Shown here: positions 1 to 8,697 of the stretch, one piece after another
How the letters are laid out: each line of letters begins with the position of its first letter
Position numbering within the stretch: the stretch's first letter is position 1
Assembly (NCBI GenBank): GCA_027487835.1
Contig: JAIYCU010000006.1
Coordinates: 1-57,347 of the forward strand
Direction: 5' to 3'
Source: Bacteroidota bacterium
GTDB taxonomy: Bacteria; Bacteroidota; Bacteroidia; UKL13-3
Length of the DNA: 57,347 nt
Translations under genes and position numbers: made by a program
The notes under the pieces: model-generated
Told to the model about the DNA's origin: nothing
The model's input: the letters and a program-made list of their open reading frames with translations, nothing else
The model's database searches: none

Positions 1-169
1 GCAGAATTTTACCTTGATCGTTCACAAATTTCAATAAGAAGTTTGCGTCTTTGTAATCGAGATATTTAATCCCGTTTTTCTTGAAGCGACAGAATTTTTT
101 CTTCTGTGGGGCTTCAGGCATGGTGTTAAACACCATTGCTGGCGATGAGTTGTTAGATTTCTTTTTCAT
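1..169 (-). CDS. rpsR: 30S ribosomal protein S18, C-terminus cut by window edge
   Basis: Small-subunit ribosomal protein S18, which binds next to S6 on the 30S platform. Only the first 56 codons are present; the rest lies beyond base 1. The visible peptide begins MKKKSNNSSPAMVF and continues with KKKFCRFKKNGIKYLDYKD, matching the S18 core that starts with a Cys/basic segment followed by a conserved YxDYKD stretch. It starts 2 nt after the rpsF stop codon, the usual rpsF-rpsR arrangement, so the two should be cotranscribed and translationally coupled. The rplI gene that often follows would lie outside the window. Confidence 0.9.
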   Translation of the reverse strand, partial: MKKKSNNSSPAMVFNTMPEAPQKKKFCRFKKNGIKYLDYKDANFLLKFVNDQGKIL

Positions 170-171
170 GA

Positions 172-582
172 TTACTTAACTCCTTCCTGTTTTAGGTCTT
201 TTTTAGGTTGGTTAAACTCACCATTGCGTTTGCGTTGGTTAAAAATTACAGCGTGTCTGTCTAAAGAAACCGTTAAGAATCTGAGAATTCTTTCATCACG
301 TCTAAAAGCTAGTTCAATTTTTGAAATAAAATCTGGAGTTGACCTGAATTCATACAAGGTATAAAAACCTGTAGATTTCTTCTGGATTGGATATGCCAGT
401 TTTGTCAAGCCCCAGTTTTCTTCATGAACCATCTCGCCGCCGTTTTCAGTTATTAGTTTGCGGTATTTTGCTACTGCATCCTTTAACTGCTCGTCGGATA
501 GTACGGGAGTGAAAATAATCACTGATTCATAGTCCTTTGAGACAACCGATTCTGTTTTGTTAGATTTGGTTTTAGTTGCCAT
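172..582 (-). CDS. rpsF: 30S ribosomal protein S6
   Basis: S6 forms a heterodimer with S18 on the 30S platform. The 136-residue product has the S6 alpha-beta fold signature: YESVIIFTPVLSDEQL at the start, then KLAYPIQKKSTGFYTLYEF and the RRDERILRFLTV strand. The roughly 16-residue Lys/Ser/Thr-rich N-terminal extension is longer than in E. coli S6. It is the first gene of the leftward rpsF-rpsR pair. A good Bacteroidota promoter lies upstream (-7 box at 612-619), giving a leader of about 29 nt. Confidence 0.93.
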   Translation of the reverse strand: MATKTKSNKTESVVSKDYESVIIFTPVLSDEQLKDAVAKYRKLITENGGEMVHEENWGLTKLAYPIQKKSTGFYTLYEFRSTPDFISKIELAFRRDERILRFLTVSLDRHAVIFNQRKRNGEFNQPKKDLKQEGVK

Positions 583-611
583 TTACTGAGGATTTAATTT
601 TAAAAGGACCG

Positions 612-642
612 CGAAAGTATGACATATTTTCTAATATTCAAA
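612..642 (-). promoter_or_regulatory. Bacteroidota sigma-70 type promoter of rpsF
   Basis: Read on the minus strand, TTTG (639-642) is followed after 19 nt by TACTTTCG (612-619). This fits the Bacteroidota consensus TTTG-N(17-23)-TAnnTTTG apart from one T-to-C change. The rpsF ATG lies about 29 nt downstream. The core elements are visible in the sequence; activity is inferred. Confidence 0.6.
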
Positions 643-851
643 TATTTATCCAATTATTTTTCTCGGTAAGCCAAACAACTTTTAAATATAGTAGTTAATA
701 AATGTAAATTCGGGTCAATTAAAAAAGCAAAACAAGATATATTGAATGGGGATTAATTTCACAAATAGGTATTACCCAATCATTTCAAAATCTTCATTTC
801 AAGGTAGCTTATAAATTTGCTACCAAAATAGCATAATAACCAATTAAACCT
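620..851. other. Intergenic region between rpsF and the histidine kinase
   Basis: Divergent, very AT-rich spacer. It contains the rpsF promoter at its left end and the probable -7 box of the kinase gene at its right end. No open frame with coding character, RNA gene or long repeat was seen in between. Confidence 0.5.
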
Positions 852-859
852 TATTTTCG
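852..859 (+). promoter_or_regulatory. Putative -7 box of the TPR histidine kinase gene
   Basis: TATTTTCG matches TAnnTTYG and ends only 5 nt before the ATG at 865, so the transcript would be nearly leaderless. No clear TTG-type -33 element sits at the expected distance, so confidence is limited. Confidence 0.4.
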
Positions 860-864
860 TCGAA

Positions 865-2883
865 ATGAGGCGACTTTTCAACTATCAATCAGCATTTCTT
901 CTACTAATTACACAAATAATTTGGGTATTCTCAAGCTGGGGAAACTCAATAGATTCTAATTTTATTAAAGCGCAAGTGTTTTTGGATCATTTTAAATTAG
1001 ATTCTGCAGCCTATACTATTAACCTTTTAGATGAACAGGTAGATAAGTCGAAGCCAAACGAAGACCTTTGCAAGTTTTACAGAATTAAAGCAGATTTATA
1101 CAGTAAAAAAAACGACCTAAATGGCCAAATAGAATTTAAAACATTAGCATTAAAAATTGCTGAACAAATCAACAATAAGTTACTTTTAGCAGATGTTTAC
1201 ATTGACTTAGCAACTTATTACGAAACTATTTTAGAAATTAAAAATTCTATTCCCTACCTACTTAAGGCCCAAGAAATTTATGTTAAACTTAATTTAAAAG
1301 ATAAACTTGCTTTAATTTATAATAGGTTGGGCTTGTTACATTATGAGGAAGATAATTATATCCTGGCTCAAAAATATTTCTTTGGTAGTTTTGTTATTCA
1401 TAATGAATTAAAAGATCAAAATCCTGTTTACGCATATTGGGTTCAAAACAACTTATTAAATATTGGATTATGCCACCAACAAATGCATCGACCCAGAAAA
1501 GCATTGGCCTATTTTAAAATTGCATTGGCTTTTTGTCAGAATGCTAAGTTTGAGCAAGAGCGACCTATTGGCGTGATTTCCACAAATATTGGGGCAATTT
1601 ATGGTGAATTAAAACAATATGACACTGCCTATAAATATTTATCAAAAGGATTGGAGATATGCTTAAAACCTCAAAATGACGAACTCTATCATGGGGTTCA
1701 AACCATAATTTTTTTTGCGGCGCTAAAAAGTGCCGAAGGTAAAACTACAGAATCTAATAAATTTTTTAACAGGGCTAAATTTATGATTGATAGCCTCGGC
1801 TTTGCGGAGCTTAATGAATATAGGTTGATGCAGTTATCCAAGCATTATGCGCGTCAAAAAAATTACGAGGCAGCCTACTTTACGAAGTTACTTCACCTTC
1901 AATTTAGAGATTCTCTCAATAAAGTAACTGGGAGAAACTCCTCATCTAGGCAAATGTTAATCTATAAATTGGGCAAAGAAAGAGCAGAAAACGAATTATT
2001 GATACAACAAAACAACAACCATACAATCATTACAATAGGTGTTTCTATTCTGGTTATCATCCTTATTATAAGTCAATTAGTGGCATATTATTTTTATAAA
2101 AAAATCAAAAATAACAATGCCCATTTGCAGGAATTGAACAAGCAAATCATGCAACAAAAATTTTCGCTAGAAGCATTAAACTACCAATTGCATCAAGCCA
2201 ATGACAATAAATCATTTTTAATTAAAACCATTGCGCATGATTTGCGAACACCTATAGGCAACCTAATGAGTTTACAAGGTTTATTGGATGAGTATATTCA
2301 AAAAGGCCCTGAAAGCGAAGAATACCAGCAGTTAATCTCTAGTAGTTGCTTTATGGCCATGCATATTATTGAAGATATTTTGGATCAATCTGTCATTGAA
2401 AAAAGTATTTTAACCCTTTCTAAACAAATTACGCCAATTAACCCAATCATCAAAGATGCTATTGGTTTATTAAGGTTTCGGCTTGAACCAAAACAGATAC
2501 AAGTAGTTAGTTTATTAGAAGAAAATGTGAACCTCTTGATGGATGGAGAGCGGATCAAGAGGGTTATCATTAATATTTTGATGAATGCCATAAAATTTAG
2601 TCCACGAAAATCTGCCATACATGTTAAGCTTAGCAAGGTAGACCAAACCTGTTTTTTAAGTATTGCCGACCAAGGCGTTGGCATGTCTAAGGAAGTAATA
2701 AATAAACTTTTCGATAAAAATCAAAAGGCTGGTAGAGAAGGATTAGAAAAGGAGAAATCTTTTGGAATAGGTTTAACCATCGCACAATCAATCATTGAGG
2801 CACATGGTGGAAAAATATTTGTTGAAAGTGAACCTAATTATGGTTCAACCTTTTATATAGAATTGCCCATCAACAAAAGTTAG
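865..2883 (+). CDS. TPR-containing membrane sensor histidine kinase
   Basis: A sensor kinase that autophosphorylates a histidine and passes the phosphate to a response regulator. The 672-residue product has an N-terminal signal or anchor (about residues 5-25), a periplasmic block of tetratricopeptide repeats (about 30-370), and one transmembrane helix (about 386-412). A short coiled linker leads to the kinase core. The H-box SFLIKTIAHDLRTPIGNL puts the phospho-accepting His near residue 458. The N-box RVIINILMNAIKFSP (about 562-577), G1 box DQGVGMS (about 602) and G2 box FGIGLTIAQ (about 633) are all intact. There is no receiver domain and no response-regulator gene next to it, so it is an orphan kinase. 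The signal sensed is unknown; in this architecture the TPRs are thought to bind periplasmic or envelope partners. Confidence 0.88.
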   Translation: MRRLFNYQSAFLLLITQIIWVFSSWGNSIDSNFIKAQVFLDHFKLDSAAYTINLLDEQVDKSKPNEDLCKFYRIKADLYSKKNDLNGQIEFKTLALKIAEQINNKLLLADVYIDLATYYETILEIKNSIPYLLKAQEIYVKLNLKDKLALIYNRLGLLHYEEDNYILAQKYFFGSFVIHNELKDQNPVYAYWVQNNLLNIGLCHQQMHRPRKALAYFKIALAFCQNAKFEQERPIGVISTNIGAIYGELKQYDTAYKYLSKGLEICLKPQNDELYHGVQTIIFFAALKSAEGKTTESNKFFNRAKFMIDSLGFAELNEYRLMQLSKHYARQKNYEAAYFTKLLHLQFRDSLNKVTGRNSSSRQMLIYKLGKERAENELLIQQNNNHTIITIGVSILVIILIISQLVAYYFYKKIKNNNAHLQELNKQIMQQKFSLEALNYQLHQANDNKSFLIKTIAHDLRTPIGNLMSLQGLLDEYIQKGPESEEYQQLISSSCFMAMHIIEDILDQSVIEKSILTLSKQITPINPIIKDAIGLLRFRLEPKQIQVVSLLEENVNLLMDGERIKRVIINILMNAIKFSPRKSAIHVKLSKVDQTCFLSIADQGVGMSKEVINKLFDKNQKAGREGLEKEKSFGIGLTIAQSIIEAHGGKIFVESEPNYGSTFYIELPINKS

Positions 2884-2933
2884 CTGGTAAATCGTAAATT
2901 GTAGTTTCAAGAAAAAGCCCTTAATTTCACCCC

Positions 2934-4667
2934 ATGGAAAATTTTGTGGTAAGCGCACGCAAGTATCGTCCATCACGTTTCGACACGGTGATTGGACAAG
3001 AACATGTGGTTCAGACTTTAAAAAATGCCATCAAAAATAGGCATTTGGCGCATGCCTTTTTATTTTGTGGCCCAAGAGGAGTGGGTAAAACCACCAGTGC
3101 AAGGCTTTTAGCAAAAACCATTAATTGCACCAATTTAAGTGCAGATTTTGAAGCTTGTAATGAATGTGATAGCTGCAAGGCATTTAATGCAAATGCTTCC
3201 TTCAATATTTACGAACTAGATGCGGCTTCAAACAATTCAGTTGACGATATTAGAGGATTGGTGGAGCAAGTAAGATATGCCCCACAAGGAGCTCAATACA
3301 AAATTTATATCATAGATGAGGTACATATGCTAAGTTCACAAGCATTTAACGCCTTTCTTAAAACGTTAGAGGAGCCACCTCCATATGCCAAGTTTATTTT
3401 AGCAACCACAGAAAAGCATAAAATCCTACCCACTATACTTTCTCGTTGTCAAGTATTCGATTTTCATAGAATTAAAATTGAGGATGCGGTTAAGCAACTC
3501 AAAGAAATTTGCCAAAAAGAACAAATAGAAGCTGAAGAGGAAGCTTTGCATGTAATTGCTAAAAAAGCGGATGGTGCAATGCGTGATGCGCTTTCTATAT
3601 TTGATAGAATTGTAAGTTTTAGCGGGTATAAAATTACATATTCTGATGTGATAAATAATCTAAATATGTTAGATTATGACTATTATTTTAAAGCGGTCAA
3701 CTTAACCATTACAGGTAATATTGCAGGGAGTTTGTTACTTTTTGATGAAATACTAAATAATGGATTTGAGGCGCAACATTTTTTATTAGGATTTGCAGAG
3801 CATCTAAGAAACCTAATGGTATGTAAACATCCGGATACTTTAAAATTATTAGAAGTGGCCCCTAACGTAGCAGGTAAGTTTGCCCAACAATGTCAAACCA
3901 CAAGCTCAAGTTTTCTTTTAAATGCACTTAACCTTATCAATCAAACAGAGTTAGGGTACAGACAAAGTAAAAATCAACGACTACATGTAGAATTAACACT
4001 CATGAAACTCTGTAATTTGAGTCGTGTTATCCAATTGTCCACTCAGCAACCAATGGTTGATGAGAAAAAAAAAACTAATGACCTAATTGTTCCATCAATA
4101 GGTATTAGCAATAGCCCAAATGAAACTGCCAATAAAATTGCGCCAATATTAAGTGAGCAAAATATTCCTAATCCGTCAGCAATTAATAATTTAAGTGCAC
4201 TAGAAAAATTAAAGGCACAAGTTGCAAAAAATAAAGAACTACAAAATCCTGGGGAACCAATTCAAACAGATACTACCAGTCAAGAAACCAACAATGAGGA
4301 AGTAACTTTAGATCAATTTACAGCTATTTATAATATCTATTTAAATAGTTTAGAAACTGGAGGAAAAGCAAGATTAGCTGCATTTTTAAAGGAATCTCCT
4401 GTAGAATGGAAAGCGCCTTCAACCGCCATTATAGAACTTAAAAGTGAAATGGAATTAGAAATGATCAATGAAGAAAGAATCAATTTTATGCCATTGTTTA
4501 GGTCTAAATTAAATAATTATCAATTCGAAATTGAGTTCACAGTGAATAAAGATAGAATTGTAAATTTAAGCCGAATTAGCAAAAGTGACCAGCTAAAGGT
4601 AATGATAGAAAAACAACCCATTCTAGGTGAATATGTGCAAACTCTAGGCCTAGAAATAGATTATTAA
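2934..4667 (+). CDS. dnaX: DNA polymerase III subunit gamma/tau
   Basis: ATPase subunit of the clamp loader that puts the beta clamp onto primed DNA and, as tau, ties polymerase cores together. The 577-residue protein has Walker A GPRGVGKT (46-53), four zinc-binding cysteines (C65, C75, C78, C81), Walker B IIDEVH (126-131) and sensor-1 motif ATTEKHKILPTILSRC. Domain III ends near residue 375, followed by a low-complexity tau extension. At 4065-4074 there are ten consecutive A (K378-K380), placed where domain III ends. Slippage there would give a gamma-like product of about 381-383 residues (see findings). It heads a tight rightward run: dnaX, DUF502, UbiA family. Confidence 0.95.
   Translation: MENFVVSARKYRPSRFDTVIGQEHVVQTLKNAIKNRHLAHAFLFCGPRGVGKTTSARLLAKTINCTNLSADFEACNECDSCKAFNANASFNIYELDAASNNSVDDIRGLVEQVRYAPQGAQYKIYIIDEVHMLSSQAFNAFLKTLEEPPPYAKFILATTEKHKILPTILSRCQVFDFHRIKIEDAVKQLKEICQKEQIEAEEEALHVIAKKADGAMRDALSIFDRIVSFSGYKITYSDVINNLNMLDYDYYFKAVNLTITGNIAGSLLLFDEILNNGFEAQHFLLGFAEHLRNLMVCKHPDTLKLLEVAPNVAGKFAQQCQTTSSSFLLNALNLINQTELGYRQSKNQRLHVELTLMKLCNLSRVIQLSTQQPMVDEKKKTNDLIVPSIGISNSPNETANKIAPILSEQNIPNPSAINNLSALEKLKAQVAKNKELQNPGEPIQTDTTSQETNNEEVTLDQFTAIYNIYLNSLETGGKARLAAFLKESPVEWKAPSTAIIELKSEMELEMINEERINFMPLFRSKLNNYQFEIEFTVNKDRIVNLSRISKSDQLKVMIEKQPILGEYVQTLGLEIDY
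4065..4074 (+). promoter_or_regulatory. Possible programmed slippage site (A10) inside dnaX
   Basis: Ten consecutive A in codons for three lysines directly after GAG. Losing one A gives CTA ATG ACC TAA next; gaining one A (or a -1 ribosomal shift) gives AAC TAA. Both alternative frames therefore stop within one to three codons. In Thermus thermophilus, dnaX makes gamma by slippage on a similar A run; applying that here is inference. Confidence 0.5.
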
Positions 4668-4668
4668 C

Positions 4669-5262
4669 ATGTCGAACAGCAATAAAATAAAGCAATCATT
4701 GAGTGCAAAAGCAAGAAGGTTATTTAATTACTTTCTTAAAGGTCTTTTAATTTCGTTACCAATTTATGCCACTTATCGCATCATTAGAGGTTCTTTAGAA
4801 ACCTTGGATGCCGTATTACCCTTTGAAACCATAGGTCTTGGGTTTATAATTGTAATCTCTACAATTACACTCCTAGGATTTATTGGCACAACCATTATTA
4901 CCAGGCCTATCATTGATTTAATGGATGATTTATTTTCAAAAATCCCTTTGGTAAAAGTAATTTATACCTCCATTAAAGATTTAATAGAAGCATTTGTAGG
5001 GGATAAAAAGAAATTTAACAAACCAGTTTTGGTTGAACTTACACCTGGCATTTTTAAACCAGGATTTGTTACTCAAGATGATTTAGCCTTTTTAGGTTTA
5101 CCGGGATTATTAGCTGTTTATTTGCCCCACTCCTACGCGTTTTCAGGCAATGTCTTTTTGGTTGAAAAACAAAAGATAAAAATTTATGAAGGTGAAAGTG
5201 GAGATTTGATGAAATTCATTGTTTCAGGTGGTATAATTCAAAACGAGGACAAAAATAAATAA
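4669..5262 (+). CDS. DUF502 family membrane protein
   Basis: A 197-residue protein with two transmembrane helices near the N-terminus (about residues 24-44 and 56-80), the second carrying the LGFIGTTIITRPIIDLMDD segment typical of DUF502. The family motif KIPLVKVIYTSIKDLIEAF follows, then a soluble beta-rich C-terminal part with LPHSYAFSGNVFLV. The biochemical role of the family is not established. It begins 1 nt after the dnaX stop codon, so translation is probably coupled. The gene is recognised by family only. Confidence 0.8.
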   Translation: MSNSNKIKQSLSAKARRLFNYFLKGLLISLPIYATYRIIRGSLETLDAVLPFETIGLGFIIVISTITLLGFIGTTIITRPIIDLMDDLFSKIPLVKVIYTSIKDLIEAFVGDKKKFNKPVLVELTPGIFKPGFVTQDDLAFLGLPGLLAVYLPHSYAFSGNVFLVEKQKIKIYEGESGDLMKFIVSGGIIQNEDKNK

Positions 5263-5267
5263 AGATT

Positions 5268-6149
5268 ATGCTAATCATTAGGGATTTCTTACGATTAATT
5301 AGGTTTAATAACCTAATCATTATATCCCTCACCCAATTGTTTGCCTATTATTTTTTGACACCCTCCATTTCGTTTAGAGATGTAATTGCACCACAGTTTT
5401 TATTATTACTTACTAGCACCTTTATGGTAGCAGCTGCCGGTTATATCATCAATGATTATATGGACGTGATGCTAGATTTAGTAAATAAGCCTGATAAAGT
5501 TATTGTTGGCAAAACATTTAGCCGACGTTGGGCCATGTTTTTACATTTTAGTTTAAACTTTTTTGCGTTTTTAATTGCATTACAACTAAGCAATACTATT
5601 GCTTTAAGCGTTTTTGTGGCCGCACTTTCGCTATGGATATATTCTCAACTACTAAAAAAGAATTACCTCGTTGGTAATTTAATGGTAGCAGGGCTTAGTA
5701 GTTTTACCCTTTGGATCATCTATTTATTTGACCACCGAGTGATGATTAATGGGATTTGGGTTTACAGTGCTTTTGCTTTTTTTACAACCATAGTAAGAGA
5801 GATTATTAAAGATACTGAGGACATGAGAGGCGATGAAAAATTTAAATGCAGAACTTTACCCATTGTTTTAGGGATAAGGAAAACTAAAGAAATACTTATT
5901 TGGTTGCAGGTTATATTAGTTGGGTTCACCCTTGCCTATTGCACATTTTTTGGAGCACTAAGTTATAGTAGCAATAAAATTTTTGGCATATTTGTAATGT
6001 ATATGATGCTTTCGGTTATCATCCCGATGTTTATGGTTATTTGGTTGATGCGCACTGCTGATGTAAAGCAAGATTTTAGTAGACTAAGTTTAATTGCAAA
6101 ATTGATAATGATTACAGGCATTCTTAGTATGTTATTCTGGCGATATTAA
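5268..6149 (+). CDS. UbiA-family prenyltransferase
   Basis: Integral membrane aromatic/lipid prenyltransferase with about nine predicted transmembrane helices over 293 residues. The first Asp-rich motif is NDYMDVMLD (consensus NDxxDxxxD) and the second is DTEDMRGD in the loop before KCRTLPIVLG; both bind the Mg-diphosphate of the prenyl donor. The acceptor is unknown. In Bacteroidota, close relatives are often annotated as geranylgeranylglycerol-phosphate geranylgeranyltransferase-like or menaquinone-type enzymes, and the sequence alone does not decide between them. It follows the DUF502 gene by 5 nt and ends 9 nt before the PagL-like gene. Confidence 0.85.
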   Translation: MLIIRDFLRLIRFNNLIIISLTQLFAYYFLTPSISFRDVIAPQFLLLLTSTFMVAAAGYIINDYMDVMLDLVNKPDKVIVGKTFSRRWAMFLHFSLNFFAFLIALQLSNTIALSVFVAALSLWIYSQLLKKNYLVGNLMVAGLSSFTLWIIYLFDHRVMINGIWVYSAFAFFTTIVREIIKDTEDMRGDEKFKCRTLPIVLGIRKTKEILIWLQVILVGFTLAYCTFFGALSYSSNKIFGIFVMYMMLSVIIPMFMVIWLMRTADVKQDFSRLSLIAKLIMITGILSMLFWRY

Positions 6150-6158
6150 GCTTCATCC

Positions 6159-7268
6159 ATGGTAGGTTCAAACCGATATATAATTTCTTTAATTTTTCTA
6201 CTTACAAGCATTGTTGGGAAAACTCAAATAAAAAAATTTGAAGTAGCAGGCGTTTACGGATATCATTTTGCCACTAATACCATTTACAAAACAGGCGCGT
6301 CACTTAATGGACCTATAAAAGGTATAGAATTAGGCATTGGGAAAAGCGGAATAGGGAATGCAAATTACCAAGAGATTTATGGCGCACAAAAGGCAATGCT
6401 TAATTTTAGATTTATTGAACTTAATAATAAAGATACTTTTGGTTACGCTTTTAGCCTATTGCCCAGCATACATTTGCCATTAAGTATTTCTAAGAATCAG
6501 GCTCTCAGGGTTAAAGTATCGTATGGCTTAACCTTTAATACGCAACAATTTAATAAAGAAACTAATTTTGATAACAGAGCAATTAGCTCTCCTTTGAATT
6601 TTGGCCTAGACCTTGGGCTAGATTGGGAGCTAAGAATTGCGAAACGGCAATATTTATACCTTTCGCCAGGTATTTTCCACATCTCAAATGGGAGCTTTAA
6701 AATGCCCAATGGTGGCATTAATTTAGTTTACTTAAAAGCTGGTTTTGGTTTGAACCAAGGATTAGCGAACTCCGACCTAAAAAAACATTCCTATAGCCTT
6801 GACAAGAAATTATGGAATTATTGGATTTATGGTTTTGCCACCCATAGAGAGTTTAATTATTTTGCAAATTTGGATAGGTTTTGGGTATTTGGTTTGAACC
6901 AAAACTTAACTTATCAAATCAATCATTTGTATGCAATTGGTTTAGGCGCAGACCTACATTATGATGCCACCCAATCTTTGACCAATGCAGACGGGAAAAG
7001 GGTATACCAAGTAAAGGAACACGAAAAATATTTATTTGCAATAGGATTGAGTCAGCAATTTACTTTAGGTAAAATTTTCCTTCCAGTAGGTGTTTATACT
7101 TATTTAGTTCCCTTAAGTTTTATAAAAGAACCTGTTTATATCCGATTTGGATTAGGGTACCATTTCACAAAACACTGGTTTGTAGGAAGCTTTTTTAAAG
7201 GAACCGTTAATAATAAAGGACAACTAAAAAGTGATTTTATGGAATGGAGTTTAGGCTACCGATTCTAA
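6159..7268 (+). CDS. PagL-like outer-membrane acyloxyacyl hydrolase (lipid A 3-O-deacylase family)
   Basis: Predicted outer-membrane beta-barrel of 369 residues with a Sec signal peptide ending around residues 20-23 (VGKTQ). The segment YLSPGIFHISNGSFKMPNGG matches the PagL family active-site region, His-x-Ser-Asn: H174, S176 and N177 here. PagL enzymes remove the 3-O acyl chain of lipid A. The protein is about twice as long as Pseudomonas PagL; the second half (about 220-369) continues as alternating amphipathic strands to a final Tyr-Arg-Phe, typical of a barrel terminus. The ATG overlaps the motif GGTTCAAACC at 6165-6174. Substrate specificity is inferred from the family. Confidence 0.72.
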   Translation: MVGSNRYIISLIFLLTSIVGKTQIKKFEVAGVYGYHFATNTIYKTGASLNGPIKGIELGIGKSGIGNANYQEIYGAQKAMLNFRFIELNNKDTFGYAFSLLPSIHLPLSISKNQALRVKVSYGLTFNTQQFNKETNFDNRAISSPLNFGLDLGLDWELRIAKRQYLYLSPGIFHISNGSFKMPNGGINLVYLKAGFGLNQGLANSDLKKHSYSLDKKLWNYWIYGFATHREFNYFANLDRFWVFGLNQNLTYQINHLYAIGLGADLHYDATQSLTNADGKRVYQVKEHEKYLFAIGLSQQFTLGKIFLPVGVYTYLVPLSFIKEPVYIRFGLGYHFTKHWFVGSFFKGTVNNKGQLKSDFMEWSLGYRF

Positions 7269-8696
7269 TCAACGATTTTGGTAACCTGAAAACTCTGGTG
7301 TTTGTAAAGTAAGCAAGGTAGTTTGATTAGGTTTAACTTCCACCTCTAAAGTTTTTTTAAGCACCATTCCTTGTTCACCATCTGCTTTAAAATTGAGTTG
7401 TTGTTTTCCGCTTATAAGTGTAACCCTTGTATAAGAAATATGAGAAGGTAAAAGCTGCCAATTGCGTGTATCTGCATGTTCAGAAATTGCGCCCAATAAA
7501 GAGGCTGCCACGGCTAGACCTTCCTTTTGTTTATCTTGACTAGCCTTAAAAACGGCCAGCTGTTTTAACGCCAACCTAAGAACACCGGCAGATAGTTCTT
7601 TAAGCATGCGGTCTTGCAAACTTTTATAAGCAATTGCATTGATGTCTTGTGCTAAATTAAAAGGATAAATACTATCATTAATCAATAAATAAGCAGATTG
7701 ATAGCGAGGGATGCGGCTAACATATTTGGGCAATGCCATTCTAAAAAAACGCATGTCTGCAAGTCCTTTGCTATCATCCTCTCCAACATACATTTGAAAA
7801 TTAATACCTAATTCCAAGTTTACAAATTGTACATAACCTTTACCCTGTGGCACTATCGAAATGGTAATGCTTAATTCATCTTTAATCGGACCCAAGCCAT
7901 TGTTCCAAAATACCACAACATCACCTGAATTACTTAGTGTATTTGGGGTATAACGCATTCCAAATTCCTTTTCAAAAAACCTTGCTTCTTCGTAGAATCC
8001 TGTTAGATAGGCAGTTCTTAATAAATCTTTCTTTAATTGTAAAGGGATGGGCGTATTTAGTTGAGTGCTATAATCTTCTTTGTAAACCTCCCAAGCATTT
8101 CTATAGGCAATGAAAGCATCATTGTATTCTTTTCTAATATCATAAACCAATCCCAACAAATTATGAGCAAAAGCATCTCTTTTGTATTTGTTTTCTCTTT
8201 TATATGAATCTGTGATTTTCTGCATTTTAAGCAGCATACGTTTCGCTTCAATGAGCGCTTCATCTAATTTTTGAAGCTGGAGATAATTCATTACACTGTA
8301 ATAATGAATCATAATTTGCTCAAAATTTTCCCCAGGATAGGTTGTAAACTTAGCACTGGTAAGCATTGTAAGCACTGCACCTCCAATATTTTTGTTATAG
8401 TCCTCCACAAAATAATCCGCCTTTTGAAGGTACACATTACTTTCTGTAGACTTACCAGCCATCCATAGAACAGTGCCTTTATTTAAATAAAAAAGCAGCT
8501 TATTTCTTTTGTTTTTTTCCCATTTCGCATCGTCTTGCAAAAGCTTTTCAGCGGCATCAAGGTTATTTGCATAAACGGCTGTCATTAATTCTTGACTCTT
8601 TTGGTAATAAGTAGCACAAGAACTAATAAAAAAAGCGAATAGAAAAAGAAGGACATAGTTACCTATGCCCTTTATATGTAAAAATGAAGGTTTCAA
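7269..8696 (-). CDS. COG3014-type TPR lipoprotein, partner of LpoB-like protein
   Basis: A 475-residue lipoprotein with signal peptide and lipobox ISSC (lipidated Cys27). Its N-terminal half is made of TPR-like helical repeats (YLNKGTVLWMAGK, HNLLGLVYDIRKEYNDAFIAY); the C-terminal half is beta-rich. It resembles the COG3014 lipoproteins commonly encoded beside LpoB-like proteins. It starts 1 nt after the stop of the upstream LpoB-like gene, so the two form an operon. A role at the cell wall synthesis machinery is inferred from that pairing; no direct function is known. Its 3' end lies immediately against the end of the convergent PagL-like gene. Confidence 0.65.
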   Translation of the reverse strand: MKPSFLHIKGIGNYVLLFLFAFFISSCATYYQKSQELMTAVYANNLDAAEKLLQDDAKWEKNKRNKLLFYLNKGTVLWMAGKSTESNVYLQKADYFVEDYNKNIGGAVLTMLTSAKFTTYPGENFEQIMIHYYSVMNYLQLQKLDEALIEAKRMLLKMQKITDSYKRENKYKRDAFAHNLLGLVYDIRKEYNDAFIAYRNAWEVYKEDYSTQLNTPIPLQLKKDLLRTAYLTGFYEEARFFEKEFGMRYTPNTLSNSGDVVVFWNNGLGPIKDELSITISIVPQGKGYVQFVNLELGINFQMYVGEDDSKGLADMRFFRMALPKYVSRIPRYQSAYLLINDSIYPFNLAQDINAIAYKSLQDRMLKELSAGVLRLALKQLAVFKASQDKQKEGLAVAASLLGAISEHADTRNWQLLPSHISYTRVTLISGKQQLNFKADGEQGMVLKKTLEVEVKPNQTTLLTLQTPEFSGYQNR

Positions 8697-8697
8697 A

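Noticed and set aside
6165-6174. GGTTCAAACC as part of tRNA T-arms
   Set aside because: The sequence resembles a T-loop, but the copies are inside coding genes and no tRNA cloverleaf can be drawn around them.
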